From Acidobacteriota bacterium (GTDB lineage: Bacteria > Acidobacteriota > Thermoanaerobaculia > Multivoradales > SZUA-115): a stretch of 64,000 nucleotides of DNA. The stretch lies in the NCBI GenBank assembly GCA_024277255.1, contig JAJRVQ010000087.1, forward strand, positions 1 through 64,000, read 5' to 3'. Both the position numbers and the translations under genes were made by a program. The notes under the pieces are model-generated. The model saw only the letters and a list, made by a program, of their open reading frames with translations, made no database searches and had not been told where the DNA came from. Positions 56,447 through 64,000 of the stretch are shown piece by piece; the first letter of the stretch is position 1; every line of letters begins with the position of its first letter.

Positions 56447-57922
56447 ATGGATATCAATCTCGACACCAGGATGGCAGTGCCCCCCCTTGTTCACCGCTAC
56501 GAGAAGGGGGAGTGGACGCTGCTCTACGATCCCAGGAACCACTCCATCGTCCGTGCCAACGCCCAGGGTCTCGCCGTGATCGAGGCGTTCATGCAACACC
56601 CTCGGCTCGGTGATGCGATTCAATATGTTGCGAGATCTTTCGCCATGGAAGAGGACCAAGTAGCGGAGGGGGTGCTCAAGTTCGCGGTCGATCTCCTCAA
56701 TGCGGAGTTTCTCCATCTCGGCGAGTACGAGCCAAGAAAGATTCGGGATGCCCTCGGCCCCGACAGTCCGCCGGAGAGTATCTACATTCAGAATACCGAG
56801 CGCTGCAACCTGGCCTGCGTCTATTGCTACAACCTGGAGGAGCGCGCCTATTTCGTCAAAGAACATCCCGAAATGAGCACCGAGCAGATGAAATGGGCAA
56901 TCGACCAGATTGCCGATTTCGGGATTCGACAGGTCAATTTCTGTGGCGGCGAGCCGACTTTGCGTGACGATCTGCTAGAGGTCGCAAGGTATGCCAAAGA
57001 GCGGGGGCGCCTGATTGCGATGGTGACGAACGGTCGCGAAGATAGCGATGAGTTCGTTGAAGAAGCGGCCAACCTCTTCGATGTCATCTGGGTCAGTCTG
57101 GATAGCGACCAGAAGGAACTGGCCGAGGCTCATCGGGGAAAGGGCGCTTTTGAACCCGCGATGAGTTGCCTGACCAAGTTGGCGAAAGTGCCGGGGCGCA
57201 GGGCACAGATTACTGTCAGTGCCGTGATTTCCGAACTCAACTGGCAGCAGATGGCTGACTACCGGAGGCACTGTCTCGAGGATCTCGGCGTCGACCGTTT
57301 CCGCGCAACCTCCTACTGCCCCGGCTGCGCCTCGTCGGTTGAGGCTGCGTGGCCGCTCAACCCGCCGCCGTTCGTAGCAGACCGCAACGTGCCTTTGCCT
57401 AATGAGATAGAGCTGAGCGACTTCTCCGATCTCTTCGAGGTGGATTTGGATTATGATATAACTCGGCAGGAATTGAAGCCGACGGCCAGTATGCGGAACC
57501 ATTGTGGAGTAGGGAAGGGAGAGCTGGCAATGCTCTCCAACGGGGACATCTTCCCCTGTCAACTCCTCTGCAAGCCTCAGTTTCTGGCTGGAAATATCTT
57601 TGATCAGCCGTTAAGCGAGATCTTTTTCGGTTCTGAGGTGCTCAAGAAATTGCGGGACTTGACAGTTGACCGCCTTCCCGGTTGCTCGACATGCGACGTG
57701 AAGTACATCTGTGTCGGCGGATGTCGGGCGACGGCACTTGAATTGCATGGGAGTGTCGAAGCTCACAGCGACTACCATTGTGAGTTTTACCACCGGCTGG
57801 CGGTCGATGCTCTGTGGAAGGACGCGATGATTCCGGTGCAGAACATCTCGGAGGCGCGCGAGAGATTTCTCAGGAAAGCGGCGACACTCAATGAACAGTA
57901 TGCCGAGGCGAGTAGGTCCTAG
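56447..57922 (+). CDS. Radical SAM/SPASM peptide maturase with N-terminal PqqD-like domain
   Basis: 491 residues. Residues 1-95 form a PqqD-like RiPP recognition element (WTLLYDPRNHSIVRANAQGLAVIEAF, VLKFAVDLLNAEFL) that would bind the precursor leader. The radical SAM core has C120-x3-C124-x2-C127 (RCNLACVYCY) for the 4Fe-4S cluster and NFCGGEPTLRDDLL for SAM. The C-terminal SPASM domain, from about residue 352, carries HCGVGKG, NGDIFPCQLLC, CSTCDVKYICVGGCRATALE and YHCEFYH, enough Cys for two auxiliary clusters. Such enzymes install thioether or carbon-carbon links in a precursor. It is the obvious modifying enzyme for the CGCGC peptide 179 bp upstream, and the permease gene follows after 19 bp. 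Confidence 0.93.
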   Translation: MDINLDTRMAVPPLVHRYEKGEWTLLYDPRNHSIVRANAQGLAVIEAFMQHPRLGDAIQYVARSFAMEEDQVAEGVLKFAVDLLNAEFLHLGEYEPRKIRDALGPDSPPESIYIQNTERCNLACVYCYNLEERAYFVKEHPEMSTEQMKWAIDQIADFGIRQVNFCGGEPTLRDDLLEVARYAKERGRLIAMVTNGREDSDEFVEEAANLFDVIWVSLDSDQKELAEAHRGKGAFEPAMSCLTKLAKVPGRRAQITVSAVISELNWQQMADYRRHCLEDLGVDRFRATSYCPGCASSVEAAWPLNPPPFVADRNVPLPNEIELSDFSDLFEVDLDYDITRQELKPTASMRNHCGVGKGELAMLSNGDIFPCQLLCKPQFLAGNIFDQPLSEIFFGSEVLKKLRDLTVDRLPGCSTCDVKYICVGGCRATALELHGSVEAHSDYHCEFYHRLAVDALWKDAMIPVQNISEARERFLRKAATLNEQYAEASRS

Positions 57923-57941
57923 AAGGGGTTGAGGTCGAGAG

Positions 57942-59309
57942 ATGACTAAAGTGATTCTCATGAGGGAGTTGTTGGATGCCGCAGTGAGCCGGAAGCTTCT
58001 GCTGGTCAGCGTTCTCTGCTGTTTGCTGATGCCGATGAGCATTCTGGTGAACCATCGTGCTCTCGATCAGTTTTCTTCCTACCAGAGTCAGGCGAGGGCG
58101 GACTACGAAAGGTCACTGACAGGCTCAACGCCCGGTGACCAGGTCGAGATTCGTGTCTTCCGAGACAAGGCGGAACTCTCGAGCTTTGCCACTGGTCTAG
58201 AGCCGTTGATGCCCAATTCGGTAATTCTGCGTGCGGGAGGGATGAGTTACGGCGCCGGTCAGGCGCATGAGAAGCCTCTCGACAGCTTGTTCGGGCGCAT
58301 CGACCTGCTCTTTGTCGTGCGGTTCATTCTGTCGCTAGCGGCCATCGTCCTCAGCTTTGGGCTGGTCTCCGGTGAGAAGGAAGCGGGGACTCTCAGTCTC
58401 GTTCTGTCCAATCCTGTTCCGCGCGACAGTTTTCTCCTCGGCAAGTATTTTGGGGCTCTCGTCGTGCTGCTGGTGCCGTTTGTGTTCGCACTGTTACTGA
58501 GCGTGGTTATCTTGCAGTTGTTCGGTGCCAGTTCTCTGGCGAAACCTACCCAGTGGGCGGCCGTGGGACTGATCGCCTTCGTATCAGCCTTGTACTTGAA
58601 CATCTTTCTAAGTCTCGGTGCCTTGGTCTCTACGCTGACTTCCCGGGCCCTGACTTCGATGACGATTCTGCTCTTTCTATGGGCGGGATTGGTGGCGGTG
58701 GTTCCGCAGAGTGCCGGACTGTTGTCCGAGCTGATGTTTCCCATCGAGAGTGCGGAGAGCGTTACCTTCAGGAAGAGTCTGGTCGGGAGGGATCTCGATG
58801 CTCGTCGATCTGATGAGCTGCAGCAGTATTTCGGAAGCTCCGACTATGATGAACTCAGAAGGCCGGTGGCCCTCAAGTACGCGGCGGAATTGCAAGAAAC
58901 CACAGCCAGGATGGATCGTGAGTTCGAGAACAAGCGAGCCTCGCAGTTTCGGTTGGCATCGGGGATGGCCTATCTCTCGCCGGTAACTCCCTTGACGCTC
59001 GCCTTCTCGACGCTGGCTGGGTCCGGAGTGCTGCAAGCTCAGGATTTCTACTCTTCGCTCAATCGGTTCCGGCGGCAGGTGAATGACGAGGTCTTCTCTC
59101 AGGGGTACCGCGACGTAGGGCCAAACGGCCAGACTATGCTGAACATCAGCTTGATCGACAGAGCGGAGCTGCCACAGTTTGAGCTGCGCGAACTGCCGTT
59201 CTCGGAGGTACTGCGTTCGATCATGGTTCCGGTAGTGGTGTTGGTGCTCATAAACTTTATCCTATTCATGAGCGCGTACCTGCGGTTCTTGCGGTACGAC
59301 GTGCGCTAG
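57942..59309 (+). CDS. ABC-2-type permease
   Basis: 455 residues with GAGG 7 nt before the ATG. A first membrane helix (LLLVSVLCCLLMPMSILV) precedes an external loop of about 95 residues. A cluster of five helices follows, containing the ABC-2 hallmark VSGEKEAGTLSLVLSNPVPRDSFLLGK. A second large external region (about 120 residues, charged) and a last helix (MVPVVVLVLINFILFMSAYLRF) end the protein, as in DUF3526/GldF-type permeases. It needs an ATPase, and the partial gene at 63749 is the likely partner. In the RiPP operon it may give self-protection or export. Confidence 0.85.
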   Translation: MTKVILMRELLDAAVSRKLLLVSVLCCLLMPMSILVNHRALDQFSSYQSQARADYERSLTGSTPGDQVEIRVFRDKAELSSFATGLEPLMPNSVILRAGGMSYGAGQAHEKPLDSLFGRIDLLFVVRFILSLAAIVLSFGLVSGEKEAGTLSLVLSNPVPRDSFLLGKYFGALVVLLVPFVFALLLSVVILQLFGASSLAKPTQWAAVGLIAFVSALYLNIFLSLGALVSTLTSRALTSMTILLFLWAGLVAVVPQSAGLLSELMFPIESAESVTFRKSLVGRDLDARRSDELQQYFGSSDYDELRRPVALKYAAELQETTARMDREFENKRASQFRLASGMAYLSPVTPLTLAFSTLAGSGVLQAQDFYSSLNRFRRQVNDEVFSQGYRDVGPNGQTMLNISLIDRAELPQFELRELPFSEVLRSIMVPVVVLVLINFILFMSAYLRFLRYDVR

Positions 59310-59356
59310 CGCACTGGTTTAGTGGATGGGACCTGCGAACGGCTTGGAGGAATCTG

Positions 59357-60043
59357 ATGAAGAGAGTTCGAGTGGCTTTTCTTGTGACCATGATCTGTAT
59401 GGTCGTGTCTAGTTCCTTTGCTGGTGGTGGAGCCGAGCCGCTCGCCCCCACGCCGGGAAACTACTCTTTTACCACTCGAGCTTCTGAACAGGATGGGCAG
59501 GTGCAGATCTCGGACCCCAGGGGAGTCGCGGTGGTCTCACAGCTGCCTCTTTCCCAGGAGGCATCGGTGAAGGCCGCGAAGGAATGCGCCGCCGGTCGCT
59601 GTATCGAGATCGTCGTGGAGCGGGAGATCAGGCCGTTCATTCCTGGGTACGAGAAGAAGAAGTTCCACGAAGTGGTCCGTGCAGTAGTCAACGCTGCCAA
59701 TGGTGAGGTTCAGTCGATGAAGACAGAACTGAGCATTGGAGGAGATATCAGCAATAGCACGGAATCTGGTTTCGATCGCGGAGTAACCGTCGCGGACTTC
59801 TTCGGTCCTTGGATGCTCGACCTGGAGGATGGATACTCCGAGACCTTCAAGGCTGGCGGGCAGGTTCGCAAGTTCGAGGTGGTCGGCCACGAAACCGTTC
59901 AAGGCCATCCGTGCTTCGTGGTCAACCATCAGTTCGTCGTCGGGGGAGGGCGGCAGGTCGGGTCGACTCTTTGGGTAGACGCGAAAAAGAGAGTCCTGGT
60001 CAAGGCCCAACAGGGCGCGGACATCATGTTGATGGATCCCTAG
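59357..60043 (+). CDS. Secreted protein of unknown function in the RiPP operon
   Basis: 228 residues with GGAGG 6 nt before the ATG. A signal peptide (MKRVRVAFLVTMICMVVSSSFAGG) is followed by a beta-rich domain; only three cysteines remain (KECAAGRCIE, HPCFVV). The end, GSTLWVDAKKRVLVKAQQGADIMLMD, resembles outer-membrane lipoprotein-sorting or DUF4412-like beta sheets, but the match is weak. It lies 47 bp after the permease and is likely co-transcribed. It may bind the exported peptide or shield the cell. It ends 277 bp before the pseudokinase gene. Confidence 0.7.
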   Translation: MKRVRVAFLVTMICMVVSSSFAGGGAEPLAPTPGNYSFTTRASEQDGQVQISDPRGVAVVSQLPLSQEASVKAAKECAAGRCIEIVVEREIRPFIPGYEKKKFHEVVRAVVNAANGEVQSMKTELSIGGDISNSTESGFDRGVTVADFFGPWMLDLEDGYSETFKAGGQVRKFEVVGHETVQGHPCFVVNHQFVVGGGRQVGSTLWVDAKKRVLVKAQQGADIMLMDP

Positions 60044-60320
60044 AACCCCGCGGTGAAAGTCGTCCGCCGGCAAGAGCGAGAGATCTTTGGGATTCGCTGC
60101 GGAGAGCCGCCGGTGGCCCCGGGATCGTCGAGGAATCGACAACGTAGAGCCACGAACAAAGAGATGGTCGGCGCCATGAGGAGTTTGCTGCAGACTCTCC
60201 CTTCTGTCCGGGATCTCTCTCCACTCCTTGGTTCGGTAGGTGGCCCGCGCCTTGCAGGTAATCGATGCTCTTACTGAACTGGCTACTCTTGACCGACCTA
60301 CGTCAATAGAGGCATGAACG

Positions 60321-61943
60321 ATGATTAATCGATGGATCGGCAACCTGAGGATCACCAATTTCCTGGGCATGCGTACCGGCTACGAGATCTACAGAGCGAT
60401 TGACCCCGGGCCTCCTGAGACACGCTATCTGGTGAAACGAGTTCCTTGTTCTGGCGTGGGCGCCGCGCAGGCGCAAGAGCGCTTCGCGGCTTACGCTCGG
60501 GAGCTGGCTCTACTCGACCATCCGAAGATCCTGCCGCTGCACCAGATCCTATTTGATGAGGACTCGGCGTTTTTGGTTTCTGAGTATCTTCACGGGCAGT
60601 CGCTGGCTGCCTTGGTTGCCGGCCAAGGGATCTACTCGGTTTCCCATGTCGTGGGTCTGTTCAAGCAAGTTAGCGAGGCGGTTTCGGTCGCCCACCAAAA
60701 TGGTGTACTTCATGGTGCGCTGAGCGCGGACAATGCGCTATACGCCATGAGCAAGTACTTGAAAGTGGACGGTTTTGGCCTTGGCGCTGTGGTCAGCCAG
60801 CTTGGTTTGCCAGGTGACTTGGTGGATCCTGGCTACGTCGCTCCTGAGTTGGCCGAAGGCGCTGTGGCAAGCGTTGCCTCAGAGGTCTTCGCACTCGGTG
60901 GGATCCTGGTTCATCTACTGACCGGGTCTGCTCCAAACCCTCTCGACAATGGCAGCCGTTCTCTGGCGGATCAGCTGCGAAAGAGGAGAGAGGACCTTTC
61001 ACAGCGGCTACTGGATCTGGTAGACGGCGCGACTGCCTTGGATCCGGCAGACCGGTTCCGTTCGGCGGAAGCGATTCAGTCGCTGGCGGCTGACCGTTCG
61101 AGCAGTCTGATGAGAGACTCTGCGACCCAGAGCGGCGGCCTGGTTCAGATAGGCAAGAGGTACGCAGAATCGCGCCCCTCGTCTCTTCCCCAGGTTGATG
61201 GCGAGTCTGGAGAGGAGCCCGCGGACGATCTCGGTGATCTGCCGACGATGTTGCCGATATCGGGTAGCTCCTTCCTCAAAGGAGGAGATACCCGACCCAA
61301 TGAAGGCCCCGTTGAGAAGTGCTATCTGCCGGAGTTCTCTATCTCCCGTTATCCCACGACGAATCGCCAGTATCGGCGCTTTTGCGAGGCCACAGGTCGC
61401 GCGACGCCCGAGGATCCTCCTGGGTGGGGTCAGTATTTCGTGGATTGTCCGGACCATCCGGTGATCAACGTCACCTGGGCAGACTCGGCTTCCTACTGCA
61501 AGTGGCTCGGCGAGGTACTCGGTACCGAGGTGCGGCTTCCAACAGAGGCAGAGTGGGAGAAGGCAGCCCGCGGTGGACTTGAGGGAAAACTCTACCCTTG
61601 GGGGGATGCTGAACCGGATGGGCGTGCCCATTTCGGAGGTAGGGCCTACGCGTGGGAGATCGGGATGAAGGGTCCCGGAACGCGGCGGGTGGGCTGTTTT
61701 GCGGCGAACGATTTCAACCTACACGATATGTCGGGCAATGTTTGGGAGTGGTGCATGGATTGGTACACCCCGTACGGCGAACCGCAGCCACGCGCGGGCA
61801 TTTTCCGCGTCGCCAGGGGGGGAAGTTGGAGTGTGACGGCGGATTCGCTGCGCTGTGCCTTTCGAATGTGCTTCTACCGCACGGCGCAAGACCTCTTCAT
61901 CGGTTTCCGCTGCGTGCAGCCTGGGGAACCTGTCGTCTCGTGA
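60321..61943 (+). CDS. Pseudokinase fused to an FGE-sulfatase-like domain
   Basis: 540 residues with GAGG 8 nt before the ATG. Residues 1-270 have a Ser/Thr kinase fold (IYRAID, LVKRVP with the Lys, ARELALLDHPKILPLHQI, DPGYVAPELAEG, DVFALG-like SEVFALGGILVHLLTG). The catalytic loop reads HGALSADNAL where HRDLKPENIL is usual, so the base Asp is lost, and the DFG motif reads GFG. Residues about 300-535 are a formylglycine-generating-enzyme/SUMF1-like domain (ISRYPTTNRQYRRFCEATG, HPVINVTWADSASYCKWLG, RLPTEAEWEKAARGG, NLHDMSGNVWEWCMDW, GGSWSV, FIGFRC). The copper-binding Cys pair after GGS is missing. Neither half is likely to be a standard enzyme; it may bind peptide or partner proteins. Confidence 0.85.
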   Translation: MINRWIGNLRITNFLGMRTGYEIYRAIDPGPPETRYLVKRVPCSGVGAAQAQERFAAYARELALLDHPKILPLHQILFDEDSAFLVSEYLHGQSLAALVAGQGIYSVSHVVGLFKQVSEAVSVAHQNGVLHGALSADNALYAMSKYLKVDGFGLGAVVSQLGLPGDLVDPGYVAPELAEGAVASVASEVFALGGILVHLLTGSAPNPLDNGSRSLADQLRKRREDLSQRLLDLVDGATALDPADRFRSAEAIQSLAADRSSSLMRDSATQSGGLVQIGKRYAESRPSSLPQVDGESGEEPADDLGDLPTMLPISGSSFLKGGDTRPNEGPVEKCYLPEFSISRYPTTNRQYRRFCEATGRATPEDPPGWGQYFVDCPDHPVINVTWADSASYCKWLGEVLGTEVRLPTEAEWEKAARGGLEGKLYPWGDAEPDGRAHFGGRAYAWEIGMKGPGTRRVGCFAANDFNLHDMSGNVWEWCMDWYTPYGEPQPRAGIFRVARGGSWSVTADSLRCAFRMCFYRTAQDLFIGFRCVQPGEPVVS

Positions 61944-62178
61944 GTGACGCCCTTTTCGCGTTGGTTGGCACAGTGTTTGTGGATGTCGAAAATAACCGAA
62001 GATCAAACCCCAGAGTGGCAGGGTTGTGCTTGTCGTTCTCGAAGGGATGGGAAGAATGGGAGAGATGGTGGTTGGGAGTGGCAACGGCAGGGAACCGGAA
62101 CAAGAAAGACCGACGATGCCCTTCTTTCGAGTAGGAGTGCGCGTTCAGTTCTCCAATCGGCCTTCCGCGACCTCTCTC

Positions 62179-63729
62179 ATGAGGGCGCGAGTTGCCGCGG
62201 CGGAGAAGCGGTGCGTGCCACTGCTTGCAGGTCTAGTGATCCTACTGTTCCTCCTCTTGCCGATGGCTTCGCAGCCGATTCTTGGCCAACAGGACGATCT
62301 CGGACTCACCCAACGGCGAATTCTGGATGTGCGACGGCAGTAGATCGAACTCAGAGTTGGCCGTGCCGAGTTCAGCCGCGTGGAACAGCTTCAGCGAGAT
62401 GGCCTGCTTCCCGATTCCGATCTCGAGGAGGCCAGAGCCAATCTCGAGAAGCTTCAGCTTGCCTACCAAGAGGCGGTTCTCGCTCTGCTCAACGTGAAGC
62501 CTAGGGTTGTGGTCGAGCGAGCCGTCAAGTACCGCGATAGCAGTGGCCGCAGGTTCGTTAGACTGACCATCGCCAACAGGACACCAGCGCTCGATGACTC
62601 ACGTTTCGACTTTCTCAACAACTTCGAGGGGGCTGAACCCATCCCCGAGGAACTTCGGATCCAGAGCATTCGCGACATGTTCATCTCTCTGCAGGACCCT
62701 GGCTCCGCGGTGGCGCGGGGAGGGAACACGATCGCTTTGCCTTACCAGCAGTACGTTCCAGAACTGGAGTACGGAACGCGCAAGACGCTGGTCTTCAAGC
62801 TCTTGCGCGACGTGTCGAGCGTGATCGTTTCGACCGGCTACTCCGGTCGAACGCAGGACCTCCAGATCCAGCTCGAGCAGGCGGAGTTGGGAAGAGCGCT
62901 CGACATCAGCTCGACTCAGTTGTCGCAGGAGGCGGACCTGGGGAGCCAGGTTGTCTATGCGCTGCGCTTGGAACGATCTAGCGTCGATAGCCGCAGCTTC
63001 TATCTCCAAGCCGCGGGCCTTCCTCGCCAGATCAGCTACCGGTTTGTTGAGCCGCACACCCAGGCCAGGGTGTCGCAGCTCAACTTCCCCGCCGGGGTCA
63101 CGGAGCAGGATATTGAGTTGCGTCTCTTTCTGCCGGAACAGGCTGGTGAGGGTGTGGTGATCGATCAGGCCATCGAATTTTGGACTGTGGCCAAGAGCGA
63201 GTCAGGAGAAATACCACTCTCCGCCGTAGGCGAGGTAGATGTCGAGACTCTAGAAAGTAGCGGCGCAGGTTTCTTGCGCTTGAGCTTGACGCCGCAAGGG
63301 CTCGGTGAGATCGATCTCACCACGGTCTCCCTTTTCTCCGAGATCGAGGTTGGGGGGAGGGCTGCCTTTCCTCTGACCCTGAAGAATGTGGGGACTCGTC
63401 GTTTGGATGCCGTTTTGTTGCGCCCTGAGGCTCCTCCCGGCTGGAGAGTGACAGCAGAGCCGGCAGAAATCCCGTCTCTGGATTTGAATCGAGAGACCAC
63501 TGCCGAGTGACTCGTGGAGCCCCCAGAGAATGTGGCGGTCGGTGACTATGAGATTCGTCTTCGCACTGAGACCTTCGTCGATGGCCGGCGACTGCCTGCA
63601 CAGTCGAAGATTTTCCGCATCAGCGTGAAGCCTCGCTCCAATGTCCTGTTGGCGACGCTGCTGATTGCTCTGCTGGCCGTTGCGCTTCTCGGAGCGATAC
63701 TCTTCGTGGTGAGAATTACTCGTAAATAG
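62179..63729 (+). pseudogene. NEW3-type membrane protein gene with two in-frame stop codons
   Basis: Three track ORFs (62026-62343, 62380-63510, 63514-63729) are one reading frame broken by TAG at 62341 and TGA at 63508. The joined product, about 516 positions, makes sense throughout: signal anchor (LLAGLVILLFLLLPMASQPILGQ), a coiled coil (RVEQLQRDGLLPDSDLEEARANLEKLQLAYQEAVLALL), a beta-rich region, a NEW3-like domain (APPGWRVTAEPAEIPSLDL, EPPENVAVGDYEIRLR) and a C-terminal membrane helix (LLATLLIALLAVALLGAILFVV). One base change each would restore a sense codon (CAG to TAG, TGG or CGA to TGA). Such proteins often sit beside ABC-2 systems. Start uncertain (62116 or 62026 also possible). Confidence 0.75.
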
Positions 63730-63748
63730 GTAGGGATTGAGGGTTAAG

Positions 63749-64000
63749 ATGATTGAAGCAAGGTCCTTGACGAAGCAGTACGAAGACGGGGTGATTGCGG
63801 TCAACTCGCTCGATCTACAAGTGCCGGCCGGCGAGATTTACTGTCTTCTGGGTGCTAACGGTGCCGGGAAGACAACGACGGTTCACCTCTTTCTCGGCTT
63901 CATCGAACCGACCAGTGGCGAAGCGGTCGTGAACGGGATCGACGTTCATCGAGAGCCGCTGAAAGCCAAGAAGTACCTCGCCTTTCTGTCAGAGAACGTT
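63749..64000 (+). CDS. ABC transporter ATPase (N-terminal 84 residues, cut by window edge)
   Basis: ATG 63749 has GAGGG 6 nt upstream and lies 19 bp after the NEW3 reading frame. The visible part reads MIEARSLTKQYEDGVIAVNS, then Walker A LLGANGAGKTTTVHLFLGFI, EPTSGEAVVNGIDV and YLAFLSENV, the normal start of ABC-2-type ATPases. Not in the ORF track because no stop is inside the window. It probably pairs with the permease at 57942. Confidence 0.95.
   Translation, partial: MIEARSLTKQYEDGVIAVNSLDLQVPAGEIYCLLGANGAGKTTTVHLFLGFIEPTSGEAVVNGIDVHREPLKAKKYLAFLSENV

Noticed and set aside
56362-56613. Second small ORF near the maturase start, considered as another precursor
   Set aside because: It overlaps the maturase gene out of frame, has no ribosome binding site, and its composition is that of a shadow frame.
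60053-60277. 74-residue ORF between the secreted protein and pseudokinase genes
   Set aside because: No ribosome binding site, basic low-complexity product and no recognised motif; treated as leader sequence.
63508-63510. TGA as a selenocysteine codon
   Set aside because: The same gene has a TAG as well, the protein family is not redox-active, and no selenocysteine hairpin stands out after the TGA.

Overview
The window is a G+C-rich bacterial chromosome segment with dense, often overlapping genes on both strands. The gene set (DUF4388 and DUF1844 proteins, dnaK followed by a MerR-type HspR, a SpoIID/LytB lipoprotein with a SPOR domain, a DUF58-MoxR membrane operon, very large secreted carboxypeptidase-regulatory-like proteins, a FadL-like outer-membrane protein) suggests a diderm, probably heterotrophic member of the Acidobacteriota (Thermoanaerobaculia-like) or a similar deep lineage. 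This placement is inference; no rRNA or tRNA gene is present to confirm it.

Layout. 1-12 kb (minus): two giant secreted surface proteins, the left one cut by the window edge and carrying a 21-residue poly-Asp run. 12.5-19.6 kb: a double-HTH regulator, a FadL-like porin, an aconitase-family hydro-lyase overlapping a DUF599 membrane protein, and a short plus-strand run (Coa1-like protein, GNAT acetyltransferase, small secreted protein). 19.7-26.9 kb (minus): a seven-gene operon RDD - SpoIIM - membrane protein - DUF4129-type - DUF4350 - MoxR - DUF58, mostly joined by 4-bp stop/start overlaps. 27-34 kb: NrtS-like protein overlapping a membrane-anchored MutS-like ATPase, convergent mazG, then DUF1844 - TPR membrane protein - DUF4388 protein. 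34-43 kb: dnaK, hspR, a DnaC-like ATPase, a membrane protein, a SpoIID lipoprotein and a secreted trypsin-like protease. 43-49 kb: an aminotransferase/omega-amidase pair, two secreted proteins of unknown role, and an aromatic amino acid decarboxylase overlapping an iodotyrosine-deiodinase-like flavoprotein. 49.4-54 kb: the helicase lhr.

54.1-64 kb (plus) is the most interesting part, and by eye it is less G+C-rich than the rest. It looks like an undescribed RiPP (ribosomally made, modified peptide) locus: an ABC exporter, a 44-residue precursor with a Cys-Gly-Cys-Gly-Cys core that is missing from the ORF track, a radical SAM/SPASM maturase with an N-terminal PqqD-like recognition domain, an ABC-2 permease, a secreted protein, a pseudokinase fused to a formylglycine-generating-enzyme-like domain, a NEW3-type membrane protein interrupted by two in-frame stop codons, and the start of an ABC ATPase cut by the window edge. 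The natural reading is precursor, then radical-based crosslinking by the maturase, then export by the first ABC protein, with the second ABC system giving export or self-protection. No peptidase for leader removal is visible in the window.

Start codons were moved from the ORF-track limits where a ribosome binding site, signal peptide or gene overlap pointed to another start. All family names are from reading the translations, without database searches.
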